Counted from the stretch's first letter, positions 27,955-36,913 are shown. The stretch: 64,000 nucleotides of DNA from Pedobacter sp. D749 (GCF_019317285.1 NZ_CP079218.1:682001-746000); one strand, 5' to 3'. Numbers and translations are program-made. Notes: generated by a model not told the origin, from the letters alone.

Positions 27955-30477
27955 TTATTTAAACTTATAAGTCACACTTAATCTAGCGTTTCTTGGAACT
28001 TCGTAGATGTAGGTATAGTAGGAAACAGCTGTTGCAGTAGGGGCCGCAACAGCTGTGTACGAACCTTGTGTTAACAATCTGCGATCTAGCAAATTGTTGA
28101 TTAATAAGGAGATGTTAAATTTGCCTTTCTCATAACTTGCTCCGGCATCAAAACGGTAGTATTCTGGCAACTGAAAAGGAACTGCGATACTGCCTGCATT
28201 TCTTCCGATTTGAATTTGGTAACCACCATTTAAACCAAAGCCATTTAAAATGGAGCCTTGTTTTTTAAAACGATAAGATAACCAGCCATTTGTAATATGT
28301 TTAACAGAACCGGCAACAGGGCGGTCGATGTATAAAGGATTAGTATCTTCTGTTACTTTTGTCTTTGTATAAGCATAGTTAAGAATTAGGTTTAAGCCGT
28401 TAACTATCTCTCCGGCAATATCTAACTCAAAACCTCTGAAACGCTGCTCACCTAGCTGTACGCTAATGTTAGTAGGGTAATTCCCTGTTCCTGATGGAAG
28501 TGCCAATCCCCTTCTCGGATCTGCTGCAAGCACATTTTTCTTTGTAATCTGATAAATTGCAGCAGTTGCATTCCATTTGCCATCTAACCAGTCTTTTTTC
28601 AGCCCAAGTTCAATGTTATTTCCTCTAACAGGTTTAAAGGTGTTTCCTTCAAAATCCTGACCACCCTGAGGTAAAAAACTCTGGTCATAAAGCGTATATG
28701 CAGAGAAGTCCTTTAAGATGGAGTAGCTTAAACCTAATCGTGGACTAAATGCATTGTCGGAGATTTGGGTTAATGCTGTTTTTCCCACGGTAACGGCATG
28801 TGTAAAGCGGCCAGCCAGGGTTAAACGCAATTTCTCATCGAGCATTCTAATTTCGTCCTGTAAGTAAATTCCTGTGTAGGTTAAATTGGTTAAATATGGA
28901 AGGTTTGCTGGTAAACCCGAACGGACCTGAATACTTTTTGAACGATCGAATACTGGAATATTAGCAGTTGGAATGCCATAAGTTGGGTTATAAATATTAA
29001 AAACTGTGGTTCCTGCTAATTTCAAGTCAGGTTCTTGTACACTTGCAAAATCACCCCAGGTTTTTAAATTTCCAAAATCAACGCCTGTCATTACGCGGTG
29101 TATAACGGATCCTGTGGTTACATCTCCCATAATGCTTACCTGTGCATTTTTATTAATTGCCAATTCTTCACTGATGTTCAGGTATCTTTTCATGTCACCA
29201 TTTGGTGCAATTGTAGATGGCCATGGTGTGCCACCTTTTAAACCATAACTAACATAAGCTACCTGAGCATTAAGTTTCCAGGTTTGATTTAACTTATGGT
29301 TAAAATATAAGGTTATATTATGGTCAGACAGTTTATTTGGGTCAAGTGCCGGATCTCCAATAAAAAAGCTGGGATCGGTATCTCCCAATCCTTTTGGCGA
29401 AAAGCCATAGGTTGAGAGGGCTTGTGCTTCAACATGTTGTGTGGTGTACTCAGCCGTAATTATGGTATTGCTATCTATTTGGTAACTGATAACCGGAGCA
29501 ATAATATATTTATCGGTATAGTTATATTTGTTATAACTTCCTTTTGTTTGTGCGGCAACATTTAACCTATATAATAGTCTTCCATCTTTAGAAAGTTTGC
29601 CGTCCAGATCAACCGCCACACGGGCCAGGTTGAAACCTCCACCACTTAAGCTCACTGAACTTTTGTTTTGCCCCGTAGGTTTTTTGGTTACCACATTATA
29701 AATTCCGCCTGGCTCGCCATTGGCCATCATAAAGCCAGATGGCCCTTTAATAAATTCAATCCGATCGATGGTTGCTGCGTCATCAGCAAGCGGGCCCCAT
29801 GGCATTTTCATGTTCATCCCATTTCTGAATGCTGGAATCGTAGTGCCACGGGTAGAAATGTTTGCATATTGAGCATCCCAATGGCCAGTACGTACAGTAC
29901 CACTAACATTTCGTGTAACACCATCTACTATATCAAATACTTGTTGATCTGCAAGAAGTTTATCTGTAACCACCCGGATATTTTGTGGAACCTCGATTAG
30001 GGGAGACTGTAGCCTAAGTGAAGAAGACACCTTATCTACTTTATATTTTTTTGTATTGGTGTTTATTTGTACGGTCTCCAATTCTAAGCGATTTTCATTT
30101 AAAGAAAAATCAGCTACTACAACAGCCCCATCTGTTACTGTAATCTGTTTTTCTTTGGGATATAATCCAACTGCAGAAACAACGAGGGTATAAGTGCCTG
30201 CAGGAACTCTTCTAATATGGTATTCGCCGTCCTCATTGGTTAATGTTCCAAATTTTGTACCCTTCAATCCGATTGAAACCTGGGAAGCCACACTTCCATC
30301 TGATGTGGTAATTCTGCCGCGAACAGCGCCATATTTCTGATCTTCCTTTAAAATAGAAGAATGAGTGCCTTTTTTTAAATGTAGCGTAGCCTCAGATCCT
30401 GTTGAATCTGGTAAAGCGTTGGCAACGAACGCAAAAGTGCACATTGCACCAAACAGTAAAATTTTTTTAAATTGCAT
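27955..30477 (-). CDS. TonB-dependent siderophore receptor
   Basis: 840 residues. Signal peptide (about 1-21), a carboxypeptidase-regulatory-like beta-sandwich (YGAVRGRITTSDGSVASQVSIGLKGTKFGTLTNEDG region, about 48-85), the plug domain (IRVVTDKLLADQQVFDIVDGVTRNVSG, then IEFIKGPSGFMMANGEPGGIYNVVTKKP) and a 22-strand barrel ending AVSYYTYIYEVPRNARLSVTYKFK with terminal aromatic residue. The plug form is typical of ferric-siderophore receptors of the FhuE/FpvA type. The ligand cannot be read. It heads an operon with the PepSY gene and has a strong promoter at 30555-30585. Confidence 0.92.
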   Translation of the reverse strand: MQFKKILLFGAMCTFAFVANALPDSTGSEATLHLKKGTHSSILKEDQKYGAVRGRITTSDGSVASQVSIGLKGTKFGTLTNEDGEYHIRRVPAGTYTLVVSAVGLYPKEKQITVTDGAVVVADFSLNENRLELETVQINTNTKKYKVDKVSSSLRLQSPLIEVPQNIRVVTDKLLADQQVFDIVDGVTRNVSGTVRTGHWDAQYANISTRGTTIPAFRNGMNMKMPWGPLADDAATIDRIEFIKGPSGFMMANGEPGGIYNVVTKKPTGQNKSSVSLSGGGFNLARVAVDLDGKLSKDGRLLYRLNVAAQTKGSYNKYNYTDKYIIAPVISYQIDSNTIITAEYTTQHVEAQALSTYGFSPKGLGDTDPSFFIGDPALDPNKLSDHNITLYFNHKLNQTWKLNAQVAYVSYGLKGGTPWPSTIAPNGDMKRYLNISEELAINKNAQVSIMGDVTTGSVIHRVMTGVDFGNLKTWGDFASVQEPDLKLAGTTVFNIYNPTYGIPTANIPVFDRSKSIQVRSGLPANLPYLTNLTYTGIYLQDEIRMLDEKLRLTLAGRFTHAVTVGKTALTQISDNAFSPRLGLSYSILKDFSAYTLYDQSFLPQGGQDFEGNTFKPVRGNNIELGLKKDWLDGKWNATAAIYQITKKNVLAADPRRGLALPSGTGNYPTNISVQLGEQRFRGFELDIAGEIVNGLNLILNYAYTKTKVTEDTNPLYIDRPVAGSVKHITNGWLSYRFKKQGSILNGFGLNGGYQIQIGRNAGSIAVPFQLPEYYRFDAGASYEKGKFNISLLINNLLDRRLLTQGSYTAVAAPTATAVSYYTYIYEVPRNARLSVTYKFK

Positions 30478-30519
30478 TACTTTTAATTGACGTTAAAGGT
30501 GTACTGGGTTTTCCTGGTC

Positions 30520-30546
30520 AGCTACACGGGGACCAGCCGTGTAGCT
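30520..30546 (-). promoter_or_regulatory. Stable hairpin at the predicted 5' end of the siderophore-receptor mRNA
   Basis: AGCTACACGG pairs with CCGTGTAGCT (10 bp, 7-nt loop). On the reverse strand the loop sequence CTGGTC is also complementary to GACCAG immediately after the stem (30514-30519), giving an alternative hairpin. Read on the plus strand the same stem is followed by eight T and looks like an intrinsic terminator. Confidence 0.6.
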
Positions 30547-30554
30547 TTTTTTTG

Positions 30555-30585
30555 CAAAGGTAGATCTATTTAGATTAATTACAAA
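30555..30585 (-). promoter_or_regulatory. Promoter of the siderophore-receptor operon
   Basis: On the reverse strand TTTG (30585-30582), exactly 19 bp, then TACCTTTG (30562-30555): an exact match to the Bacteroidota primary-sigma promoter. Transcription should begin near 30548-30551, about 70 bp before the ATG. Confidence 0.78.
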
Positions 30586-30796
30586 TAAGGAGTTGTTTTT
30601 TATGGATAAAAATATGTGATATCCATAAAATTGAGCTTACACTTTAAAGATCGTCGGGTTGTAGTTAGACAAGTGTTACTGTGCTAAAATCCATATTATC
30701 AGAAAATTAAACAAGAAATCGGCTTAGTTTAAGTTTAAAAGAAGACCAATGCCTAAAGGCTTGTAACATATTTAAAACCGAAGTTCATTTGATGGA

Positions 30797-30826
30797 TTTG
30801 GGTTTTTTATTGCAAACATAATTTTG
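30797..30826 (+). promoter_or_regulatory. Promoter of the sugar dehydrogenase gene
   Basis: TTTG (30797-30800), 18 bp, TAATTTTG (30819-30826). Good match to the Bacteroidota consensus; start codon 26 bp downstream. The remainder of the gap 30586-30796 shows nothing else. Confidence 0.65.
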
Positions 30827-30852
30827 TTTCTTTAATCAAAAAACTGACAATC

Positions 30853-32070
30853 ATGTTTACTCACTTAGTTAAAAATAAAACTTTAGCGATTTTATTAGGA
30901 GGCCTGGCCTTAAACTGTGCAAATATTGCCTGTGTATCAGCACAAAACCCTGTTGAAACCAATGAACCCTCGGCTGATTACAAGCCTGCATTTGCCGGAC
31001 AAACCAGAATTGCAGGCATAAAAACCAAAACGCCTCTGGATATTACGGTCATCAATGAAAAATTGGAAAATCCATGGGCAATTTCGGTGCTTCCCAATGG
31101 TGGTTTCCTGATCACCCAAAAACAGGGCACGATGGTAATCCTTACTCCGGAAGGAAAATTAAGTAAAAAAATCACAGGTTTACCAAAAGTAGATCCATCT
31201 GGTCAAGGTGGTTTATTGGATGTAACTTTAGATCCAAACTTTGCAAAAAATAGAATGATTTATTGGGCTTATTCAGAGCCACAGGATAAAGGCGTTTTAT
31301 TGGCCATTGCCAAAGGTAAACTGGCTGCAAACGAAACTTCGATAGAAAACCAGACCATTATTTACCGTGCTACGCCTGCTTATACGGGTAAACTTCAGTA
31401 CGGATCGAGAATTGTTTTTGATAAAAACGGAAATTTATTTGTAAGTACAGGCGAACGTTCTGGTAACGATATCAGGATACAGGCACAATATTTAAATTCT
31501 TCATTAGGTAAAATTTTGCACCTTACCCCAGAGGGAAAAGCGGTTGCAAATGGTCCATTTGCTGGTAAAGCCGATGCCCGACCTGAAATTTATGCCTATG
31601 GACTCCGTAACCCGGATGGTTTGGCCATTAATCCCTCGACAGGCGATTTATGGGAGGCAGAGTTTGGACCAAAAGGTGGTGATGAGGTAAACATCATTAA
31701 GCCGGGTAAAAATTATGGCTGGCCAATTATTACCTACGGAACAGAGTATAGTGGTAAAAAAGTTGGAGATGGTATTCAGCAGAAAGAAGGAATGGAACAA
31801 CCGGTTTATTACTGGAATCCAAGTATTTCACCTGGTTGTATTGCGTTTTACAACAGTAATATCATAGCCGAGTGGAAAGGCAATTTATTTGTAGGTGGTT
31901 TGGGTGGTTCGCACATTATCCGTTTGGTAATTAAAGATGATAAAATTGTTGGTGAAGAGCGCTTGCTCGAAGGTAAAGGCGAACGTTTCCGCGATATGGT
32001 AGAAGGTAAAGACGGAGCGCTTTATTCAGTAACCGATAACGGACATTTATATAGGATAGCGAAGAAATAA
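30853..32070 (+). CDS. Secreted PQQ-dependent sugar (glucose/sorbosone-type) dehydrogenase
   Basis: 405 residues. N-terminal export signal (about 1-31), then a six-bladed beta-propeller of the soluble glucose dehydrogenase/sorbosone dehydrogenase family: NPWAISVLPNGGFLITQKQG (about 75), GLLDVTLDPNFAKNRMIYWAYS, FDKNGNLFVSTGERSG, IYAYGLRNPDGLAINPSTGDLWEAEFGPKGGDEVNII and GKNYGWPIITYG. Likely oxidises a sugar in the periplasm with PQQ, passing electrons to the respiratory chain. No PQQ synthesis gene is nearby. Monocistronic with its own promoter and terminator. Confidence 0.87.
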   Translation: MFTHLVKNKTLAILLGGLALNCANIACVSAQNPVETNEPSADYKPAFAGQTRIAGIKTKTPLDITVINEKLENPWAISVLPNGGFLITQKQGTMVILTPEGKLSKKITGLPKVDPSGQGGLLDVTLDPNFAKNRMIYWAYSEPQDKGVLLAIAKGKLAANETSIENQTIIYRATPAYTGKLQYGSRIVFDKNGNLFVSTGERSGNDIRIQAQYLNSSLGKILHLTPEGKAVANGPFAGKADARPEIYAYGLRNPDGLAINPSTGDLWEAEFGPKGGDEVNIIKPGKNYGWPIITYGTEYSGKKVGDGIQQKEGMEQPVYYWNPSISPGCIAFYNSNIIAEWKGNLFVGGLGGSHIIRLVIKDDKIVGEERLLEGKGERFRDMVEGKDGALYSVTDNGHLYRIAKK

Positions 32071-32077
32071 TTTTTAA

Positions 32078-32111
32078 GACCTATAAGATTTTAAAAACCT
32101 TATAGTCTTTT
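32078..32111. repeat. AAGACCTATAAG-type palindrome
   Basis: AAGACCTATAAG and CTTATAGTCTT pair with one bulged base around an A/T loop, just upstream of the terminator hairpin. Confidence 0.5.
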
Positions 32112-32124
32112 AATCGGGTTATTT

Positions 32125-32163
32125 AGACCTCGCAGGTTTCACAAACCTGCGAGGTCTTTTTTT
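32125..32163 (+). terminator. Intrinsic terminator after the sugar dehydrogenase
   Basis: AGACCTCGCAGGTTT (32125-32139), 3-nt loop, exact complement (32143-32157), then seven T. A degenerate copy of the stem occurs at 21396-21430, so it also belongs to a dispersed repeat class. Confidence 0.88.
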
Positions 32164-32256
32164 ATCATTTTAAATCGGTAGGTTTTGCCTTTGAAAACTT
32201 CGGAAGTCTTGGCTAATTTTCATTTTTTTTAATAAATCTTTTATTAGCTTTACGAT

Positions 32257-33174
32257 ATGCAGGCTGTAAACTACGAGAACGAAACAAGCTATGGTAATTT
32301 AGAATTGCTGGCCCAGCAAGTGGTAGAAGGTTTTATTACGGGTTTGCATAAAAGTCCCTTCCATGGCTTTTCGGTTGAGTTTGCAGAACACCGCCAGTAT
32401 AATAATGGCGATAATGTTAAAAGTATCGACTGGAAATTATACGCTAAAACTGATAAGCTTTACAGCAAACGTTTCGAAGAAGAAACCAACCTGCGCTGTC
32501 AGTTTGTGATTGATGTTTCCTCATCAATGTACTTTCCCGAGCCGAAAAATAATAAACTTATTTTCTCGATACAGGCTGTGGCATCTTTAATGTACCTGTT
32601 GAAGAAACAACGCGATGCATTTGGTTTGAGTTTATTTACGGATGAAATATTGTTAAACTCTCCGGCAAAATCGACTACGGTTCATCAAAAATATTTATTT
32701 ACCCAATTAGAAGAACTGCTTCACAAACCGAAGATAAGTGCACAGACTAATTTAAGCGAAGCTTTACACCAGGTGGCAGAATTGATCCATAAACGTTCGT
32801 TGGTGATTATTTTTAGCGATCTGTTTAATACACAGACCAGTGCCGATAAAACTGATCAGTTTTTTGATTCCTTACAGCATTTAAAATTCAACAAACACGA
32901 GGTTGTGGTTTTTAATGTGGTTGATCAATCAAAAGAGGTAGATTTTAATTTTGAAAACCGACCATATCAGTTTATTGACATGGAAACAGGCGAAACCATT
33001 AAAGTACATACCAATCAGGTAAAAGAGAATTATACAACTGTAATTTCCGCTTATCGTAAGCAAATTGCGCTAAAATGTGCTCAATATAAAATTGACTTAA
33101 TTGATGCCGATATGAACGAGGGGTTTTTCCCAATCCTTCAGTCTTATTTGATCAAACGGCAAAAATTAGGTTGA
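32257..33174 (+). CDS. DUF58 domain-containing protein
   Basis: 305 residues. The block FHGFSVEFAEHRQYNNGDNVKSIDWKLYAKTDKLYSKRFEEETN (region about residues 37-79) is the DUF58 signature, followed by a von Willebrand A-like part with VIDVSSSMYF (about 88-97; a degenerate MIDAS Asp-x-Ser-x-Ser). DUF58 genes usually sit next to a MoxR AAA ATPase; none is adjacent here. The role of these proteins is poorly defined (cofactor or complex assembly is suspected). A peroxiredoxin gene follows 68 bp later. Confidence 0.87.
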   Translation: MQAVNYENETSYGNLELLAQQVVEGFITGLHKSPFHGFSVEFAEHRQYNNGDNVKSIDWKLYAKTDKLYSKRFEEETNLRCQFVIDVSSSMYFPEPKNNKLIFSIQAVASLMYLLKKQRDAFGLSLFTDEILLNSPAKSTTVHQKYLFTQLEELLHKPKISAQTNLSEALHQVAELIHKRSLVIIFSDLFNTQTSADKTDQFFDSLQHLKFNKHEVVVFNVVDQSKEVDFNFENRPYQFIDMETGETIKVHTNQVKENYTTVISAYRKQIALKCAQYKIDLIDADMNEGFFPILQSYLIKRQKLG

Positions 33175-33242
33175 AATTTTGTTACAAACAACGCAGTTTT
33201 AGCGATGTTTATTAAGTAATTTAAAATTTTAAACTTCCTATT

Positions 33243-33704
33243 ATGTTAGAAAAAGGCGCAATAGCACCAGATTTCGAGTTGAATGCTACTCCCGACCAGA
33301 AAATAAAACTTAAAGATTTTAAAGGTAAAAATGTCATCCTGGCTTTTTATCCTGCAGATTGGAGTCCGGTTTGCAGCGACCAAATGGCACTTTATAACGA
33401 AATGCTAAAATATTTCAGCAAATATGATGCACAAATTTTTGGTGTTTCTGTAGACAGTGTCTGGTGCCACCTTGCTTTCGAAGAAAACAGAAAACTACAT
33501 TTCCCGCTACTGGCTGATTTTGAACCAAAAGGTGCTGTGTCTAAAGCTTATGGTGTATATGATGATGAAGTTGGTGAAAGTAAACGGGCACTGTTTGTGA
33601 TTGATAAAGAAGGAAAAATTGCCTGGAGTTATTTATCACCAGTAGCCGTTAACCCTGGTGCCGATGGTATTTTGGATGCATTGGAAGAACTAAGTAAGAA
33701 ATAA
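33243..33704 (+). CDS. Peroxiredoxin (AhpC/TSA-like)
   Basis: 153 residues. AhpC/TSA fold with peroxidatic Cys in YPADWSPVCSDQM (about residue 44), preceded by the usual Pro/Asp context with a Ser instead of Thr (SPVC), and GVSVDSVWCHLAF with a second Cys (about 76) that may resolve. Reduces hydroperoxides in the cytosol. The DsbA-like gene begins 4 bp after its stop, so the two form an operon linking peroxide and thiol chemistry. Confidence 0.88.
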   Translation: MLEKGAIAPDFELNATPDQKIKLKDFKGKNVILAFYPADWSPVCSDQMALYNEMLKYFSKYDAQIFGVSVDSVWCHLAFEENRKLHFPLLADFEPKGAVSKAYGVYDDEVGESKRALFVIDKEGKIAWSYLSPVAVNPGADGILDALEELSKK

Positions 33705-33708
33705 AGCG

Positions 33709-34227
33709 ATGAGTGTATTAAAACCCGAAATAAATAGTCAGGATCATATTCAAGGTGATGATTCGGCAAGTATTACCATTGTTGAGTTTGGTGACTACCA
33801 ATGTCCATACTGTGGAGATGCTTATCCCATCATGAAGGAAATTGAAGAAACTTTTGGTCATCAGATCAGATTTGTTTTCCGCCATTTTCCTTTGACAAAT
33901 GCGCATGAGTTTGCTTTTCCGGCTGCTATTGCTGCAGAAGCGGCAGGTTTACAGGGTAAGTTTTGGGAAATGCACGATGCACTTTATGAAAACCAGTATC
34001 GCCTGGACGGTGAGCTGTTCGACGAACTGGCCGAAACGATTGGTTTAGATTTAGAGCAGTTTCAGAAAGATAGTGCTTCAGAAGAGATTAAACGAAAAAT
34101 AGAAGATGATTTTGACAGTGGTGTCCGCAGTGGTGTAAACGGAACACCTTCATTTTATGTAAACGGAACCAAGTTTGACGGAGGTGCAACCGATTTGTAC
34201 CAGATGCTCAAGGAAAGTACAGAGTGA
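33709..34227 (+). CDS. DsbA-family thioredoxin-fold protein
   Basis: 172 residues. VEFGDYQCPYCGDAYPIMKE (about 25-44) holds the CPYC active site; an inserted helical domain (about 75-130) and the cis-Pro loop GVNGTPSFYVNGTKFDGG (about 144-161) complete the DsbA/FrnE-like fold. No signal peptide is visible, so it is predicted cytosolic, similar to FrnE-type or NhaA-associated DsbA-like proteins. Second gene of an operon with the peroxiredoxin. Confidence 0.87.
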   Translation: MSVLKPEINSQDHIQGDDSASITIVEFGDYQCPYCGDAYPIMKEIEETFGHQIRFVFRHFPLTNAHEFAFPAAIAAEAAGLQGKFWEMHDALYENQYRLDGELFDELAETIGLDLEQFQKDSASEEIKRKIEDDFDSGVRSGVNGTPSFYVNGTKFDGGATDLYQMLKESTE

Positions 34228-34235
34228 TTTTAAAG

Positions 34236-34674
34236 AAGTGGCTGTCTCATAAATTGTAATTCGCTTCTAATTTGTCACGTTGAGCCAGTCGAAACGCCTT
34301 ATGAGACATCTCAAATAGGTCCTTCGAATCTGCTACCATTGACGTTGTTTTACAAATTATTATTAATCAGGATTTTAACTACTTTCGCATTTCCATCCAG
34401 CTAGGCCATAGTACGGTATCTCCGTTCTACTTAAATCCGGCCTAATAAATTTTTCGGGCTGCACTGCTTAAGCCAGCCTACTAGCTTAGAAAGAAAAATT
34501 TTCAGCCGGTGTTTTTTGTTTCTTTTTGACACCAAAAAGAAAGAGCCCTTCGGCGGCGGCAAGCCGAGGCAAGACAGCGCGTAGGATAAGAAAAGACAAT
34601 TGTACGTCACTCATATTGATTTTAAACAATTAACTAATCCTCAGGATGACAATTTTATATTATGATACAGCTTC
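34236..34674. repeat. Composite inverted-repeat element, copy 1
   Basis: The left end (GAAGTGGCTGTCTCATAA, 34235-34252) is inversely mirrored at the right (reverse complement GAAGCTGTATCATAA, then AATTGTCATCCTGAGG; 34638-34674). The same right end occurs at 59595-59630 and the same left part, including TGTCA(C/T)GTTGAGCC, at 59318-59370. It contains the palindrome 34273-34344 and, nested, family A copy 2. No gene is supported between 34228 and 35066. Confidence 0.6.
34386..34575 (-). repeat. Dispersed repeat family A, copy 2
   Basis: Reverse complement of the 3630-3875 element, with the same landmark blocks in the same order but without about 50 bp present in copy 1. Nested in the composite element 34236-34674. 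Confidence 0.75.
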
Positions 34675-34753
34675 GACGACTATTATTAAAAATATCTATA
34701 AGAAACCTTCAAAATATTTCACTAATTCGAACTGATGTATTGGCTAATTTAAT

Positions 34754-34787
34754 AAAAAAACCTCATGTATTTTGCAATACATGAGGT
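34754..34787 (-). terminator. Orphan intrinsic terminator facing left
   Basis: On the reverse strand ACCTCATGTATT (12 bp) with a 4-nt loop and its perfect complement is followed by seven T. No reverse-strand gene lies upstream of it; the next gene (poxB) is on the plus strand. Confidence 0.7.
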
Positions 34788-34810
34788 ATCAGATAAGGGT
34801 AACCGGAAAA

Positions 34811-34919
34811 CTAAAAAACTAATTATGAGTTTTTAGAATTTAACAAAAATGAAATCGCTTCGTATTTTGTTATATCAAAGGTGCACTTCATTTATGAAGT
34901 TTTAGTGAAGAAACTTCAT
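34811..34919. other. Cluster of hairpins, possible small RNA region
   Basis: CTAAAAAACT/AGTTTTTAG (34811-34836) and ATGAAGTTT/AAACTTCAT (34894-34919, with an alternative CTTCAT/ATGAAG pairing) lie between the orphan leftward terminator and the poxB start. Either a leader of poxB or a reverse-strand small RNA ending at 34754; no promoter with a full consensus was found. Confidence 0.3.
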
Positions 34920-35066
34920 GCTGCTATTATAGCTTTACTTATGTTACAATTGATGATATAAAGTCTTTGCAAGGTCAGATTGGTTCTTTTCTGTTTTAGT
35001 TTAAAACAATATATCATCTTCCGCTATTTATTAGCTATATCAAATCCATCATTAAAAAATACTTTC

Positions 35067-36803
35067 ATGGGTAAAAATGTTGCAGAACAACTAGTTGAAA
35101 TGCTGGTTGAGGTTGGCGTAAAAAGAGTTTACGCCGTTACCGGAGACAGTTTAAATTATTTTAACGATGCTGTAAGAAGAAATGGCAAAATAAAGTGGAT
35201 CCACGTACGCAATGAAGAGGTTGGTGCTTTTGCAGCGGCCGCCGAAGCTGAACTTGATGGCATTGCCTGTTGTGCGGGTAGCTGTGGTCCGGGCCACGTG
35301 CATTTGATTAACGGCCTTTACGATGCACACCGATCACATGTTCCGGTAATTGCCATAGCCTCTACCATACCAACAGGAGAATTTGGAATGGACTTTTTTC
35401 AGGAAACAAATACCATAAAATTATTTGATGATTGTAGTTACTATAACCAGGTAGCCACCACTGCCGAGCAAGTACCAAGAATGTTTCAAACGGCTGTTCA
35501 GCATGCCGTTCATAAAAAAGGTGTTGCCGTTTTTGGTTTGCCTGGGGATGTAGCACAACTGGATGCGGTGGAGAGCGTAACTGCTATGCAATTGTTCAAC
35601 AATAAGCCAGTAATCCGCCCTTCAGACCAGGAGCTGAAAGATTTATCAGACCTGCTTAATGGTGAAAAGAAAATTATGCTTTACTGTGGCATAGGTGCCG
35701 CCGAAGCACATGATGAAGTGGTAGAATTAGCAGGTAAATTAAAAGCGCCTGTGGGGTTTTCGTTCAGAGGTAAAATGGGCATCCAATATAATAATCCTTA
35801 TGAAGTGGGAATGACAGGACTTTTAGGACAGCCATCTGGCTATCATGCCATGCACGAGGCTGATGTAGTGCTTCTGCTGGGAACTGATTTTCCTTACGTG
35901 AATTTTATGCCTGTAAAAAATAAAATTGTACAGATTGATGAAAAACCCGAGCGTTTGGGCAGGAGGGCTAAACTTACCATGGGTTTATGTGGGAGCATTA
36001 GCGATTCGATAAAAGCGTTATTGCCACTTCTTACCGAAAAGAAAGATGAAGGTTTCTTAAAATCTCAATTAGAATTTTATCAGAAAGTGAAGGAAGCACA
36101 GCAGGTTTATGTTAAAGATCAGGGTGAGGAAAATAAAATCCAACCCGAATTTGTAGCTGAAACCATAAATCGTTTAGCAGCAGATGATGCCATTTTTACG
36201 GTAGATACGGGAATGTGTTGCGTTTGGGGAGCACGTTTTATAGATGGAACAGGCAAACGTAAAATGCTGGGATCTTTTAACCATGGTTCTATGGCTAATG
36301 CCATGCCAATGGCTATCGGAGCGGCATTGGCGCATCCACAACAGCAAGTAATCGCACTATGTGGCGATGGTGGCTTATCGATGCTTTTGGGCGATCTGGC
36401 AACCATTAAACAATATAACCTGCCTATAAAATTGATTGTTTTTAACAACAGGGCACTGGGAATGGTGAAGTTGGAAATGGAAGTTGATGGTTTACCAGAT
36501 AATGAAACAGATATGATTAATCCTGATTTTGCATTGGTTGCGCAGGCCATGGGCTTTAAAGGAATAACCGTAGCCAAGCCTGAAGAAGTAGAAACAGCAA
36601 TCAGTCATGCATTGAATGAAGATGGACCAGTTTTGTTAAATGTGATGACCAATCCAAATGCTTTGGCCATGCCGGCAAAAATAGAATGGGCGCAAATCAA
36701 AGGCATGACAGAATCCATGACAAAATTAATGCTCGGCGGAAAAATGAGCGAAGTTTTGGATACGATAAAATCGAATTATAAACATTTGGGCGAAGTTTTG
36801 TAG
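35067..36803 (+). CDS. poxB: Pyruvate oxidase / pyruvate:quinone dehydrogenase (PoxB-type, ThDP-dependent)
   Basis: 578 residues from ATG at 35067, close to the 572 of E. coli PoxB and alignable along its length. Motifs: VTGDSLNYFNDAV and RNEEVGAFAAAAEAEL (catalytic Glu, about 50), CAGSCGPGHVHLINGLYDAHR, FQETNTIKLFDDCSYY, GMTGLLG, GSFNHGSMANAMPMAIGAA, and the ThDP/Mg motif GDGGLSMLLGD...NN. Predicted reaction: pyruvate to acetate and CO2 with FAD and quinone. An upstream in-frame TTG at 34980 would add 29 residues without family similarity. The C-terminal membrane-binding tail of PoxB is present in length but not in sequence. Confidence 0.87.
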   Translation: MGKNVAEQLVEMLVEVGVKRVYAVTGDSLNYFNDAVRRNGKIKWIHVRNEEVGAFAAAAEAELDGIACCAGSCGPGHVHLINGLYDAHRSHVPVIAIASTIPTGEFGMDFFQETNTIKLFDDCSYYNQVATTAEQVPRMFQTAVQHAVHKKGVAVFGLPGDVAQLDAVESVTAMQLFNNKPVIRPSDQELKDLSDLLNGEKKIMLYCGIGAAEAHDEVVELAGKLKAPVGFSFRGKMGIQYNNPYEVGMTGLLGQPSGYHAMHEADVVLLLGTDFPYVNFMPVKNKIVQIDEKPERLGRRAKLTMGLCGSISDSIKALLPLLTEKKDEGFLKSQLEFYQKVKEAQQVYVKDQGEENKIQPEFVAETINRLAADDAIFTVDTGMCCVWGARFIDGTGKRKMLGSFNHGSMANAMPMAIGAALAHPQQQVIALCGDGGLSMLLGDLATIKQYNLPIKLIVFNNRALGMVKLEMEVDGLPDNETDMINPDFALVAQAMGFKGITVAKPEEVETAISHALNEDGPVLLNVMTNPNALAMPAKIEWAQIKGMTESMTKLMLGGKMSEVLDTIKSNYKHLGEVL

Positions 36804-36816
36804 TTTAGAAAAGTTT

Positions 36817-36897
36817 CGTCATTCCCAACTTGATTGGAATCTTAATGCATGTTAATGTTTCATAAGCATTAAGATTCCCGCCTGCGCGGGAATGACG
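36817..36897. repeat. CGTCATTCCC palindromic element
   Basis: CGTCATTCCC...GATTGGAATCTTAATG is mirrored by CATTAAGATTCCCG...GCGGGAATGACG. Different inner sequence from its neighbour at 36914 but the same CGTCAT/ATGACG ends. It could also act as the poxB terminator. Confidence 0.75.
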
Positions 36898-36913
36898 AGC
36901 TAAATAAAAAAAA

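Noticed and set aside
30514..30546. H-type pseudoknot in the siderophore-receptor leader
   Set aside because: The loop crossing the 10-bp stem would have no bases, which is geometrically implausible; two alternative hairpins are more likely.
34980..35066. TTG-initiated 29-residue extension of the pyruvate oxidase
   Set aside because: The extension has no similarity to the family, while MGKNVAEQLVEML at 35067 aligns with known N-termini.
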